NCBI GenBank assembly: GCA_000611775.1
Contig: KK106981.1
Location: 6,842,312 to 6,906,311, forward strand
DNA length: 64,000 bases
Direction: 5' to 3'
Origin: Umbilicaria muhlenbergii
Lineage: Eukaryota; Ascomycota; Lecanoromycetes; Umbilicariales; Umbilicariaceae
This document shows positions 13,005-25,230 of this stretch, in pieces. A model generated the notes under the pieces. It ran no database searches. It was not told the origin of the DNA and worked only from the letters and a program-made list of their open reading frames with translations. How positions within the stretch are numbered: the stretch's first letter is position 1; each line of letters starts with the position of its first letter. A program made the position numbers and the translations under genes.

Positions 13005-14003
13005 TGGCTGGGAACGGGTGACGGAGAAATGGCCTTGCCGACGATTAATCCCTGCAGTGCCGCTAAGAGACCTCGATGTCGTTGCAGACGTAGATAGATG
13101 CCCTAATTCATGATACAAACATCGGACCACATGCCAACTCCCGAAATGTGCTTGCAGATGTTCAATAGCGATTGTGAATATGTCTACAGGGGCAAGGGAG
13201 TTCTTCACTTGACGGTGCATCATTTATGGAAAAGGGTGTGAATGGGCTCGCACACACATTTCCCTGAGAAAACCACCGCCTACCTTACCGCCTTACCTAC
13301 CTCATAAACCGTTCGTATTAGGTCTAAGAAGCTGCGACCTTGTATCCGGATCTCCACTATGGATATTGTCCGATCGACATATTTGAAACATGGTATTATC
13401 GCGAACGCTCAAGCATCTTTATTGCCTGGCGCAGCCAGAGGTATAATCTACCGGGGCCATCTTTTTACCAGTATGCCATTCAAATCGGTCAATACGATGT
13501 TGACGGCAGCCAATCATCGGTCACTGTTTACTCACGCCTGATGGCCTTTGTTACGTGCTATGGGATCATGCGTCGTTTTCTCCCCTCCGGGCCTTCCGGA
13601 TCTGGTGGCCTGTGTTGCAGTGATCCTCTTTTCATCTATGTCTCTAATTTCTGTCCATCCATGCTATCCACGGATAATTTTGTTCATATACGTATTTCCA
13701 CACTTTTCTAACGTCGCTCTTTCTCTTGTAAAGGGGAGTTACCCACCCACGTGTGCGGTCTTGCCATCGTGACTAGTTGTTCAGATTCAGGCTTCCGAAT
13801 CTTATTGCGCGACTATTCAAGCTCTGCTGAACTATATTGATAGTGGCACTCATTAACTATTCCGCTTTTGTCAGTTTCAACGACTGAGGTTGACTTTATA
13901 CCCCGAGGGCACCTGCTAAGCTTCTCGGGCTGACTTCCTAACGGTCAGTTCGCAAATACTAAGAGCTATGACCTTATGACGGTATACTCTCTATCTGAAC
14001 CCT
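13005..14003. other. Gene-free region between divergent genes
   Basis: About 1 kb without a supported gene. It should hold the SWIM gene's upstream region and the distal promoter of the lipase. Small open frames around 13340-13770 show no domain and no codon pattern that convinces me. Confidence 0.45.
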
Positions 14004-14010
14004 TATATAA
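14004..14010 (+). promoter_or_regulatory. TATA-like box of the lipase gene
   Basis: A TATATAA motif lies about 155 bases before the lipase ATG. It is followed by a CT-rich stretch (about 14020-14120), a common core promoter arrangement in strongly expressed or inducible ascomycete genes. Confidence 0.5.
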
Positions 14011-14165
14011 ATGCCCATTACTTCCTTCCTTTGACCAGCATCGCAACTGCATCTTCTCCAATAATCGACGATTGACTTGATCAACACGAACCTCTCTTCT
14101 TACAACTCTTCTTTCACATCTTCTTCTACAGTAGTAACCCTGGTATACATCCCGGGTTACCAACG

Positions 14166-15534
14166 ATGAACACCCTTCTTCGTGTTGTCATGGTCCTTGG
14201 ACTATGGCTTCCTCTTTTGTTTGAGGCATCTTCTGCCGCTGTTTCTTCCTCTCCATTGGTCCTCGTCGGTTCCTTAGTCGCTGCCTTCTCTCCGTTGGTC
14301 TCCAGCTCCGCTCTCCCTACCTTTCCCGTGGCGCTCGAGAAGCGCAAGTGTGGTCTCAGCTGGACCAAGGGTATCTCCTGCCGCGACGTGTCGAAGAACT
14401 CAAAGCACGACGGTATCACTGAAGAGCTTCTGGCGAAGTTCAAGCTCTACTCTGGGTATGCAGCTGCGGCTTACTGTGCAGGCAACAATGACTCTCCCGG
14501 AACCCAGGTCACCTGTCCAATTGGCAACTGCGAGCTCGTTGAGGCGGCGAACGCCACGACCATTTCCGAGTTCGAAAACACCATCAAGACAGACGACACG
14601 GGATTCGTTGCAATCGACAATCTTCACAAGGTGATCGTCCTTGCTTTCCGGGGATCTCGCTCGAAAAAGAACTGGTTCGCCAACTTCGACATTGCCATGC
14701 ATCAGACAGATCTCTGCCCTGGATGTCGAGTCCACGGAGGCTGGTGGGCATCGTGGGAGGAGGCTCGGCCCGTCGTGCTCCCGAAGATCCAGGAAGCTGT
14801 CGACAAGTACCCGGACTACGGCCTCGTGGTCACCGGGCACTCATTAGGTGCCGCCGTCGCAACTCTGGCCGCCGCCAACATCCGGAACGTGAACTCCCAC
14901 CTCGCGAACATAACGGAGCTGGTAAGTGGACCTCCCCACGCCCCGTACATTGCTTTCAACTGCCCACCCGCATGCTAACTCGACTCACCAGTACACCTTC
15001 GGCTCCCCCCGACTCGGCGACGAAACGACCGCCGAGTTCCTGACCCGGCAATCCGGCAAATCCTACCGCATCACCGCCGGCAACGACCCCATCCCCCGCA
15101 TGCCCGGCGTCGTCCTCGGCTACAAGCATATGTCGCCCGAGTACTGGATGAAGAAAAACGCCGACAACCCCAGCACTGGGGATTTCGTCGTCCTCACCGG
15201 TACCTACAACACCGACGGTAACAGCGGCAAGCATTGGTTCCATACCGAGACGCATCGCCATTATTTCGGGCCGATCACCAAGTGCGGATCCAGCGAGGAC
15301 GGGTATAAGCGGGACGTTTTCGCCGACGGCCTGGACGCCGCTGGAAGAGGGGCGCTGGGCTTGCTGGCTCCGCATGTGGATGCCTCGATGGTGGCTGTGA
15401 GCCGTGGCCCGTCTGGTCGGGAGTCGATGACGTTTCCGCCCGGCAGCGTGGCCGATGTTGCTTTGGAGGCTATCCACGGGCCCGATGCTGACCGGGATAC
15501 TTCGACCACGGTGTTCTTTGGGACCGGTGGCTAG
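14166..15534 (+). CDS. Secreted class-3 lipase (triacylglycerol lipase)
   Basis: This is a secreted ester hydrolase of the fungal lipase class 3 family (Thermomyces/Rhizomucor lipase type). Exons 14166-14921 and 14992-15534 give 432 residues. The N-terminus is a signal peptide (RVVMVLGLWLPLLFEASSAA), and a possible KR processing site lies near residue 60. The catalytic Ser226 sits in the nucleophile elbow GHSLGAAVA. The likely Asp is in AGNDPIPRMP and the likely His in WFHTETHRHYFG. The fold markers VLAFRGSRSKKNWFANFD and YTFGSPRLGDE are present. The C-terminal tail of about 100 residues after the His is longer than in the classic enzymes and is of unknown role. A TATA-like box lies upstream. 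Confidence 0.9.
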
Positions 15535-16526
15535 GACGACGGGCTGCGCCCGGAAGCGTCTGCTGTGGGCGGTGATGCGTGAAGCCACGCCGATCAGGGG
15601 AGCCGTGGGGTAAGAGTCACGCCCTGAATTCCTTGGCGGGTTTGTGGGAAGGGGAGTCTTTGGTGTGGTCCAGGGCGGAAGGAGACGCAAGTAGACAAAT
15701 AACCTTGTCTCAGTCTTGTCTCAGTCTTGTCTCGGCATCACTCTGTACATATGTCTTTGCCAGACCGTGTCATGTTCAATGGGTTTCCTTTTTCTGTATT
15801 AGCGCATTATTCTGCGTTGCTCTTTTATCGCGATATACCATGTCAAATACGTTATAACCCTCAGGCGAACCATACTAAAATAAGCGGTAGTCTTCTGATA
15901 AGGAGACGTCTCTCGATATTGTTCTGTTGGTGAAGAGAGTTTCGAAGAGGACTAAACACGCAGATAGTGAAAGTTGAAGCCATTGAGCCCTAGCACTACA
16001 CTCTTGCCCTCTAGTGCACGAAAATGTACTGTTCACTATCGTTTCGCTGCTGAGGACCCGCTGGACTTGCCTTCTCTAAACTGCCACTGATTTGATAGTT
16101 CGCCTGGCGTTATGCTTCCGACCGCAAATTTGGATGGATAGACTTTGACAACATAATTCGTTTTTCGTAGACACACTGCTATCACACAACAGTGAAGCAG
16201 AAGAGAAGAATCCCAACCTCAGCTTTCCAATCCGGCTAGCTCTAGCACTAATGACACCTTTTGCATACGCCATAACTTCCATAGGAGTACAGTTAGATTG
16301 AAAGGAAAGGAAAAGTTGGAGTATTAGGACCATATATATCTCTATAGTGAAACGAGTGACCAGCCGCCGTGTACCAGCGCCATCTTCTAGCCCAATCTCC
16401 AAATGGCGCCAAACCCACCGTACTCAGACAGTATAGTTAAGAAGCCCTGAAAACCCCCGACCCATGCACATGAGACTCAAGGATTACAAACCCCATTGGA
16501 GAAGAAAGTTCCCAACCGATTATACC
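15535..16526. other. Gene-free region
   Basis: Nearly 1 kb between the lipase and the stop of the USP gene (convergent). A short direct repeat of the type GTCTCAGTCTT occurs near 15706-15733. I see no supported gene. Confidence 0.45.
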
Positions 16527-18062
16527 CTAAACATCCGCCACCACCTTATCCACCCGTTCCCAGAACAAAAGATAAGGCGTAATATGATTATCTCTCTGCC
16601 CACTCTTCTGCGGATCCGTAGCATCCGTCAAGCCCACTCTCCTCACCGTCGAATCGTCCAACTCCCGCCACTTCCCTTTAGGTCCCCTGGCAACAGTGAT
16701 GTAATGGCCCGTGTTCAGCCCCCCCATCTGATGGACAACAGCAATGAGTCTATACCGCAACCCACGTGACCCCAATTTCTGGCCTTCGAGATATGCGGAG
16801 AGGTCGATGCGCCGGCCGAACGATACGCGCTGATTGTTCTTGCGCACGTGCGCGGTTCCGTTCGCGCGTACCTGGTAGATGAAGCGGCGGAGTTGGATGC
16901 AGAGGATGTCGGGTGCGCCCGTGATGGCGTGGTTGCGGGGACGGTCGGAGGTGTGGTTACAGGCGGTGTTGCCGCAGGTCACGCCTTGCAGGGTTTCGGT
17001 CTCGAAACTGGCGCGGATGAGGTCGGTGAGCTGGCTGGTGATGTTGTTGGGGGGGTTGACCCCGTGAGAGGGGTCCGGGAAACCCACTGTGACGGATAGT
17101 TGGTTGCATTGAGGACATTGGATTGTGCTCTCTGTCTCTATGTGGAGCATTGCTACGAGCGGGTAATCTTGTCTGTGCCAAGGTTAGTATTTCCGAGGTT
17201 AGTATTTGTTGGGAAGACCGGAGAGGAAAGAGTAGGTAGCGTACGCCGGTAACTGCTCCCGCAGTTTTGCTAAGAGCCAGATATAGAAGTCATGTGCGTC
17301 TTGCTGCCCTTGGGCTTGCCAACCAGCTGTACAGGGGTGAGCATCTCTGAATGATCATCGGAAGAGAAAGCTTACCATGCCGAACGACGGTCTGAAAATG
17401 GGCCAGTGCTTGCTGGATATTCCCTTGGCCCCAGAAGACTGTAGACAACCTATATAAAGCACAGGCAACGCAGTGTTGCACCGGTGGTACGGAACAGACG
17501 GGGTGAGTCTGCTCAATCCAGTTGACGAATTTTGGAATGTGAAGGAGCGCCTGCAAGATGCTGTTACGGTAGCATAGTTGCCCTGGGTTCTGCAACCCTT
17601 TAGAGGGCAACGGCGGTTTCGTTTTTGGCCCCCAAATGTTTGAGATTGGCGCCGACTTTCATCCACTAATTAGCACCAGTACGTACACGAGTGCAAGCCT
17701 ATACCTACCGCCACACGGCGCGCGCGTTGAGTAGCAGTCTCATTGCTGCGGACCACCTTCCTCGGTCTCAGCACTACCATTTTTGCTTCGTCTTCGAACG
17801 TAAGATTCGTAGCTGGCACAAATTGGATAGGTTTCTGTAATAAAGCTACGAGAGCTTGTGCTTGCGCAGGATACTTGTGGGACAGCGAAAGGTGCTTGAG
17901 AGAAACAACGTTACTCGGGAGAGGTGTACACAGGCTCACTCTAGAAAATGCGCGCTGTGGGCGAGGAGGAGTCGCACGACGTAGACCTCGCGAGTAGGGC
18001 ATGGGCTTTGTACCCACTCTCCGCCTGCTCTTCATTGTCCTTGGCATTTTCATTGTTCCCAT
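16527..18062 (-). CDS. Ubiquitin-specific protease (UCH/USP family)
   Basis: This is a predicted deubiquitinase of peptidase family C19. Exons 18062-17709, 17655-17376, 17326-17245 and 17172-16527 join in frame to 453 residues. The Cys box is GLQNPGQLCYRNSILQALLH, with the probable catalytic Cys near residue 146; it is a little degenerate compared with the usual GLxNxGNTCYxNS. Next come WQAQGQQDAHDFYIWLL (QQDAHEF-type box) and CPQCNQLSVTVGF...CNHTSDRPR, a probable zinc-finger pair. The His box is GGLNTGHYITVARG followed by WRELDDSTV. The N-terminal 118 residues are basic and disordered. The start is uncertain, since the frame is open to 18182; I chose the first of the ATG cluster at 18062. 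Which yeast Ubp it matches is unclear. Confidence 0.88.
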
Positions 18063-18957
18063 CTCGTGTTGTAGGAGATTAGAAATCTCGAACTGCCGGA
18101 TTTGGACGCTGAAATGTCGAATTGAAATATCAAAGAAGAGTAGTCTATCGAGTATACACGCTTCAATAAGATAATCAAACAAAGCCCCTTTATATTACAT
18201 GTATGGAGACAACAGGAAATCACTCAATTGCAAAAGTAGATCCATAGCAAGAAAGTCCTCGGTAGTTGAAGGCCGAGGGAGTGTCGCGAGGTTTTCAAAG
18301 CAGTCCACATCTCAGCTAATGCACACAATGGAGTAATCGGAGGGCAAGTGCCAACGGTTGAGGCCAGATGGGTGTTGTGAAGGCGAGCTGGATGACCCTC
18401 AAGTATGCACATTCAAAGCGAGTAGAGTACCGTCTTAGTTGATGTTCGATTGGTATCGTGAGCGTCAAAGTGGTCAAAGAATAAAGAAGGAAGAGGACTG
18501 AAGAAAGAAGAAAGAGGACTGAAGAAAGAAGAAAGAGGACTGAAGAAAGAAGAACGAAGAATGAAGAAAGAAAGGACAGGCAGTTTTTCGCGACAGGTGC
18601 CCGGCACGACCTGCGGCCCCGACAGCGCGACACCCCGCTGCCGGGCATGGCTCGGCTCCTCCAGCCTGCACGGGTGCCGATCTCCCGCGGCTTCTGACGG
18701 CGCCGCTGCGCCAAGGCAGATCGCGGTTTGTCAGACCGGCCTACACTCCTGGCGCTGCTGCCGTCCTGCGCTCCCCTGATGCCGAGCTGCGAATTGCGAG
18801 GGGCGAACGGCCAACGGCGCATTGCCCGACTTCACATGCAACGCGCCTCTTAGCCTGGCTTCTCCAGCGTCAAACGCGAGCTACTGCAGTGCCACCTCAC
18901 AATGAGCCCGCATCTTTTGCGTCTGTGGTGCTTGGTCTGAGAGAATTGTCCGGAGCC
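18063..18957. other. Divergent intergenic region USP / TRM9 with a short tandem repeat
   Basis: This 895-bp spacer separates two divergent genes. It holds a purine-rich tandem repeat (listed separately) and, from about 18595 to 18850, a GC-rich, CpG-dense stretch just before TRM9. No gene is supported. Confidence 0.5.
18493..18555. repeat. Three tandem copies of a 21-bp purine-rich unit
   Basis: The unit GAGGACTGAAGAAAGAAGAA plus one base is repeated three times with almost no change, followed by degenerate GAAGAAxGAA copies to about 18575. It is a small minisatellite of one-sided purine strand bias in a divergent promoter region. Confidence 0.9.
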
Positions 18958-19951
18958 ATGGACCGCGATGAGGGCCCGGTGGACAGCAGCTCCTATGAAT
19001 GCCGGCATGTCCATCACGTCTATCAGCAGATCGCCTCGCACTTTTCCTCCACCAGATACAAGGTTTGCGTCTCCTGATACCTGACCTGACATCGCCGGCC
19101 CGGTGACTCGCCTTGCCTCCCCTCCGTTCCCACCTGCCCACTTTTCCACCGGGCGGAGCTGCTACTCGTCCTCGTATTCCTTCACAGAGCTTGGGTGCTG
19201 ATGCGTGCAAGCAGCCATGGCCGCTAGTCGAGCGCTTCCTGATTGGCCTCCCCGCCGGATCTGTTGGTCTCGACGTCGGCTGCGGCAACGGAAAGTATCT
19301 GGCTGTCAACCCGAACGTCTTCATCGTCGCTTCCGATAGGTAAGCTTCACTCTGCCCGGCTCGTCGGGATGATCCGTCCGTTTCCACGCTGCAGATTATC
19401 CGGTCAGGGGGACATGCTCACCCCATCCCAGGTCTCCTAATCTCGTGGGAATCGCAAGCCAGCACCAGCCGCATAGTTCAATTGTTGCGGACAACCTCAC
19501 TCTCCCTCATCCCTCTGCTTCATTTGACTTTGCTATTTCCATCGCTGTAATCCATCACTTGTCAACTCCTGCCAGGCGAGTGGAGGCTGTTGCAGCCATA
19601 CTCGATACGCTTCGGCCTCGGTCTGAAGATAGTACCGAGGATGGGCGGGCCGACAAGGTGGGAGGTAAAGCCTTGATGTATGTGTGGGCCCTCGAGCAGA
19701 AAGGAAGTCGACGCGGTTGGGACGAAGGTGACGAGCAAGATGTAATGGTGCCGTGGGTGATGAAGCGGAAGGACGATCAAGGCGGCACCGAGGAGACGAC
19801 CTTCCATCGATACTATCATCTGTATCGACGTGGGGAACTGGAAAGGGACATTGTCGAAGCTGGCGGTGCCGTCATCGAGTCTGGATACGAGAAGGATAAC
19901 TGGTGGGCCATTGCTGTACGGAAACCCCAACCTGAGCTGTGCCTCCGATGA
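18958..19951 (+). CDS. TRM9: tRNA wobble-uridine methyltransferase Trm9
   Basis: Trm9 is the SAM-dependent enzyme that, with Trm112, methylates carboxymethyluridine at tRNA position 34 (mcm5U and mcm5s2U). Exons 18958-19062, 19215-19339 and 19432-19951 join in frame to 249 residues. The N-terminus ECRHVHHVYQQIASHFSSTRYK plus PWPLVERFL is characteristic. SAM motif I is GLDVGCGNGKYL near residue 50. FDFAISIAVIHHLSTPARRVEA is motif IV and the following helix. The insertion with the acidic stretch (SEDSTEDGRAD) and the ending HRYYHLYRRGELERDIVEAGG also fit Trm9 and its ALKBH8 relative. Intron 1 is 152 nt, longer than its neighbours. Confidence 0.93.
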
Positions 19952-20799
19952 TGGACTCGACTACACCTTGCTCCACCACCGCCGGGACGCACGTGGATCC
20001 TAGCAGTCATGGTTCTGTCGGACCGAACTCGTGTTCGCAACTGCTATGTAAGCGAAATGGACCTCTGGCACACATGTCGTGGCTTACAAGGAGCACCGAT
20101 GACAAGACCACGTCACTCCCCTGAGCTGGAGATAGTCTTGCCATGCCGCCGGTGCTAGCAGCACCTCTGCCTTTGCAACACCAGCGTGGTAACGGACGAC
20201 GGGGCAAGGTGGAGAGTGTTTGCCTGCGCACAGTCTAATAAGCGTAAAAATATTAGCGGGAGCTCCTGGGAGTGCTTTACGACAGAGAAAAGATCTTACA
20301 GACAATCTGGTGTCGACCATATCCTACCACTCGATTTGAATGATGTTCGAAGGCACTCCCAGTTCCCATCTCAAGCCAAGCGGCGTTCACGCGCTTCCTG
20401 CAACACAATGCGAAACGAGAGTACCAAGCCTCCAAGCTTAGACATCTACACTCCATTCCTCTTGTGTATACATCATACATCTGCTATCTTATATTCCGAC
20501 CCATCGGGACGAAAAGTCAACGCAATCTATGCGACCACGATCCCGAGCTCCCAATGCAATCAATCCTCCATGTGTACGCCCCCATCTATCGTCCATGCCC
20601 TTGTTGCAGAATGTATCAGTGTCGGATAAAGTATCGCTGCGTTCCCGAGATCCTGTCCTGTCGCATACCAAGACCCCCTTCGCCCCGAAACCCTCCGACT
20701 TTTAGCCCGACATTTTTCCACCGTCCCAAATAAAACTCCCAAACCTTTTCCCACCACAAGCCCTCTTCCTCCTCGTCCGCACCCCCACTGCCACATCCT
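19952..20799. other. Convergent gene-free spacer
   Basis: This lies between the stops of TRM9 and the Myb-like gene. Short frames in all phases lack recognisable sequence. It probably holds two 3' UTRs. Confidence 0.45.
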
Positions 20800-22057
20800 C
20801 TACCCGCCCTCCCGTCTCCCCCCTTCCCTCTCCTCATCCTCCCCCCTCCCAAACGGCCCCGCGTAAGCCGGCACCCCGCTTTCCAATTCCGCCAAACTCG
20901 GCAGCAAACCCTGCTGTTCTCTCCGAACCCTCACATTCCCGGACGGCAACGACTCCCTCCTCCTGCCCCCGCCACTCTCTCTCCCCCTTCTCCCCCTGGC
21001 CCCGCTCCCTTCCCCGGCCGTACCCATGGAACTGGCGCCGCTGATGGTGCTGGTGCTGCTGATGGTGCTGGCGGCGCTCGTGCTCGAGGGCGTGATGCTG
21101 GAAAAGGGCACGACGCCGGCGCGGCGGGCCATGTCTTGCTCGCCGAGTTGCCAGTGCATGGCTTCGGCGGCGCGCCAGGGGATGCCGAGTTCGGTTGCGA
21201 GGGGGGTCCACATTTCAGGTTTGAATCTGTTGGGGGAAGAGGGGAGGGGGGTTAGTTGAGGGTTTGGCTGGGGTTTTGAGCCAATAGAGGGAGAGGTTCG
21301 GGCTTCTTGAGATCTGCTGATCGATGGGGCTTTTTTCCCCAAGGTTTCGAAGCACAGATTTGGTCCTTCATCGTCACTATCTTCAACGAGCTGGAGGAAG
21401 ATCACAAGAAGCCAAAAAGGTGTGTTGAAAGCGGCCATCGAAGCGTCATACAAAAAATAGATATGCTAATGCTTACCTTTCATACAGCCTCGCCAGCCTA
21501 TTCTTCCTCTCTTCGTCCCACTCGCTCCGTCGCTCCAAATAATTTTGGTAGTGCAGCCGACAGCTGATGGCGCTGCGCCCGGGAAGACGTTTGCTAATGT
21601 CCTCCCACTTCATGCCCGAGCCGCGCAAGTCGATGATCAGAGCATCCTCTTCCGGGGTCCATTTGGACTGCTTCTTTGCGGGAGAAGCCGATGGATGGGG
21701 GGTTGTTGGCGGTGGTCGTTTCTGAGTGGGTGGAAAGGACTGCTGAGTAGGAGCAAGAGCGCGAGGTGGGGACGATCGTGCAAAGGGCTCAGTATAAGGA
21801 CTCGGGAGAGGGGCATGGGAGTAGCGCTGATACGAGGATGAGGGCGAGTGGGTGGATGTTGTGGCAGGCACGGAAGTGGAGCGTGAGATGGGAGAGCGTG
21901 TGCTTGGGTGAGCTGGGAGAGAGGAGGCCGGAGCAGGAGAAGCGTCAGATGCTGGAGGGACGGAGGACGTGTCGGACGCTGGAGGGGATGAGGTGGGCTT
22001 GAGCAGGAGCGAGATGTCCAGCTTGGCGGTTGTGATGGTCAGCGGTGCGTGGAGCAT
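20800..22057 (-). CDS. Myb/SANT-like DNA-binding protein
   Basis: Two exons, 22057-21477 and 21226-20800, join in frame to 335 residues. After a Ser/Pro-rich N-terminal half there is a Myb-like repeat, KWTPEEDALIIDLRGSGMKWEDISKRLPGRS, ending SCRLHYQNYLE. A second, more divergent helix-turn-helix stretch (MWTPLATELGIPWRAAEAMHWQLG) spans the intron. This tandem arrangement is common in small fungal Myb regulators, which are nuclear DNA-binding proteins; the target is unknown. The C-terminal tail is Ser/Thr-rich, then Gly/Arg-rich. The open frame extends to 22108 without an ATG, so I chose the ATG at 22057. The intron is 250 nt, long for this region. Confidence 0.78.
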
Positions 22058-24062
22058 GTGCGCGGTCGTAGACTTGTCCGGGTCTCCTTCCCACGTGGTA
22101 CGGCCCAAAAGAAGAGAAGAGAAGCGGATAAGAGGGCAGCAAATATAGCAGTGAGATGATGACTTTTACTTTTGCGCGTGGTTGAACAGCAGAATGAAAA
22201 ACCTTACAAAGGTACTTGCTAGACGCGTGTCTTCAAATGTATGAGATCATACCTTCAAGGAAGCAGACACAGGCAGGTTGTACACGCTATAAAGGAGAGT
22301 AGACGTGAAAAGACGGTCAGAGTATATAGTCGGGTTAGTCGGCCAATCCCATCGGGTTCGGAAGGAGGCGAACATAGTGTGACCAATAGTAGAGTTGAGT
22401 AGACCATCCACGTTTGACATTGGCTGAACTAATTCAAAACTTGACCACAGCCACAAAGATTGACACTTTCAGGGTCGAGGGGAAGCTACAGTTTGCACTG
22501 CCAGATGGAGATGTGTAGGAGTGACTATCATCGACAAGGATCGTATGACGTTCAACAAGCATGACCCTTGGCGTTTTTAGTCGCATGTCGCGCATTTGTG
22601 TGAAGGAGTTCGCGACGAAGGCAGAGCAGGTTCGAGAGCCGTTAGGCCCATACCGGCATTTGGTTGCCTTGCCCTGAAATGCTGGTGTTCACGAGTAAAA
22701 TGGGGAGAAGAACGGTAGAGGAGGATGACGACTGGTTGCGAACTAAGGGACGACGAGGGCGGAAGCAACCAATGGGGGCGAAACAACGCAGCAGAACAAC
22801 GACGACATACATGAGATAGATCGAACCTTACTGCCCTGAATCCATGAGAGTCGTCGCAGTGTGGCACCAAAGCTGTCGTCGGAAGGGGGTCGAAAAGAAA
22901 AGCGCGTTATGCCTCTGCCACGAACGACGCTACCTCCGGCCTGCAAGGATTAACAATTAGCGATCTCAGGCTTTGGTTCTCGGCTCCCCAGGCCCAAGCC
23001 CGCGACAGCCCTGGACGGCGGCCTGACGAGGCTCTAGCTGAAGTCAGTCCGAGTTTCCCAGCAAGATGAACTGGCATCTGGCATCGCTACTTCCGACGAC
23101 CCTATTTGCGTAGCGGTGAGCTCACCGATCCGGCACCGTATGTATGGCTGCCGCACTTTGAGGCAGCACGCTGGGGAAGGTGCAGACCGAGAGAGGGGAT
23201 TCAGAATGCTGCGACAACGAGAGCAATTGAGAATGTGATGCAGAGAGTTGTCGTCGAAGTTCAGGATTCCTCTTTTCGGACGAATTCCTGGGGTTATATC
23301 TGTTTGTCTCGGCCGCCTGCCTGGTGGGACAGCATGTGGGTTGCTCTCACACGCAGGCAAACTGGTCGAGCGGTGAGGTGACGCTATTGCAGTTGGTGCG
23401 GAAGCTCGATGAATGAGCCGGCTGTTGTGCTGCAGGACGTCAGATCCTCGAGGCGGATGCGCTGGCCCGTACCTGCGGTGGCGGGGCAGGCACGGCAGGG
23501 GACGTCCAGGTCGTACAAGATATCCGTGGCGTGTGTCAAGATCGGGCAAGGTCTGGCAGCCTTAACGAGATGGAGCAGGGGAAAAGGGGAACAGGGGAAC
23601 AATCGAATCAAAGCGTGAACACTTCAGTCAAGGCATTTGTGCTTGGGTCTAAACATAACTAAACAATCGGCGCGACCAGCTAGAAGGTCGTCGAAACAAA
23701 AGAGCGGTCAATACTCGTAACACCTCTGCCACAGCCCTGGCGTGCTAACCCTATGGGGACACCTGCCACGTGACCTGCCCGACGGTGCCCTAAAGCATGG
23801 ACGAGCGGACCAGTCGAGGAGGCGTGCGGTGATTGCTGCTGGCCCCGAAGGGATGTGATGCCTCACAAAAATCACGACCCGCGGGCAGCCGGCGTGAGAC
23901 ATTCCAGAATGTGGAAAAAAATCCACTCGCCAGGCCTTGGCAGACTCAGCCCTATGCAGACGCGACAGCCCGGAGACTCGACCGGGGTCTGCGGCGTGCT
24001 GGAGATCAGCACAGATTCCATGCGCAGCGGTGCTGAAACCTTCCAGAGCCGATCACCATGCC
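22058..24062. other. 2-kb gene-free region between divergent genes
   Basis: I could not support a gene here. Several overlapping open frames on both strands (around 22577-22946 and 23034-23618) have no domain, no consistent splice pattern and no codon preference. The region may be a long regulatory spacer for the Myb-like gene and tubulin cofactor B, or may hold a small or non-coding transcript I cannot see. Confidence 0.4.
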
Positions 24063-25230
24063 ATGATGAGTCCGCAAACAGCCCACGACATCCCCCTTCG
24101 CATCACCTCTGAAAACTCGGCATCTGAGCGCCGCATTACCCCCTCATGGAGCATCGCCCACCTGAAGACAAAGCTCGAGCCGGTGACTGGCGTCCCTCCA
24201 TCTTCCCAGAAGCTCAGCTTGCGTTTACCAAACCAACCTGAAATTCCCGTCGAAGCGGCCGATGAGGAGAATGTGCAGTTGGCGAGGTTTCCACTCCAGG
24301 CCTATGCGGAAATACATGTATGTTGACCTCTCATTTTGTCTTGGCTAATGTAGTGTAACCTTTGTACTTCACCGCAGATACTGTTCTGGACTATCATCTA
24401 AGCTTACGCATGGCTTTTTCCCGCGTAACGCAAGCTTGATTTCTCTGCTTGCTAGACTTTATACTTGCTCTAGTTTTTTGATCTCGAATTTGAAGCATGT
24501 TTGTATCTATGCATGAAAAACACCTGCTGCATCTCTGCCTTGATTGTTTCTTTTTGCCATGCTTTCCATGACCATCTGTAATTACGCCTCTTCATCTTTC
24601 CATCCACCCTCCAAACCTGCCCAGCCGAGCCGACCATCGACCGGGCTCTAATCTCCCAGCAGGTGCAAGACACCCGCCCCGCTTCTGCTCGTGCAAACCT
24701 CACCAATGTGGCCGATGTACCCAAATACGTCATGCCCGCAGAGACCTACTCCACCCTGCCTGATAGCGTCCTCGCCTGGAAAAAAGCCAACAAACTCGGC
24801 CGTTTCGATCCTCACGCGCCGGAAATAGAGAAGAAGAAGATAGATGAGGGATGGAAGGAAGTGGAAGCAAGAGGTATGATGTTTCCGACCGTTGAACAAG
24901 GCCCTTGGAAACTTTGATTCACAGGAGATGATCACTGACTAGCGTGCAGAAATTACAGCGGGCAAACGCTGTCGTCTAATCGACGACGACACCCGCCGAG
25001 GCATGGTCGCTTTTGTCGGTAAAGTCGATGAGATACCAGGCCTGAAGGGGCCGTGGGTTGGCATTGTGCTGGATGAGCCGGTCGGGAAGAATGATGGGAG
25101 TGTGGGCGGGAAGCGGTATTTCGAGTGTGGGAAGAAGAAGGGGGTTTTTGTTAGACCTGAGAGGGTGGAAGTAGGGGACTGGGGCGTGTTAATGGAGGAG
25201 GAGAATGGCGAGGACATGGAGGAGATCTGA
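24063..25230 (+). CDS. ALF1: Tubulin-folding cofactor B (CAP-Gly protein)
   Basis: Cofactor B (TBCB, yeast Alf1) captures alpha-tubulin from the chaperonin and works with cofactor E in tubulin heterodimer assembly. Exons 24063-24317, 24663-24873 and 24950-25230 join in frame to 248 residues, the usual length. Residues 1-85 are a ubiquitin-like domain (IPLRITSENSASERRITPSW, PPSSQKLSLRLPN). A linker follows (DTRPASARANLTNVADVPKY, YSTLPDSVLAWKKANKLGRF). The CAP-Gly domain is at the C-terminus (GMVAFVGKVDEIPGLKGPWVGIVLDEP, then NDGSVGGKRYFEC and KGVFVRPERV). The acidic tail ends DMEEI, like the tubulin/CLIP-type EEY end. Intron 1 is 345 nt, several times the local norm. Confidence 0.93.

Noticed and set aside
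18493-18575. CRISPR-like spaced repeats
   Set aside because: The units are contiguous without spacers and the organism is a fungus. This is a minisatellite.
22620-22645. tRNA B-box-like GGTTCGAG motif
   Set aside because: No A box, cloverleaf or terminator lies at the right distance.
23034-23618. Open frames on both strands in the 22-24 kb spacer
   Set aside because: They are Arg/Pro-rich, conflict with each other, and have no splice or domain support.
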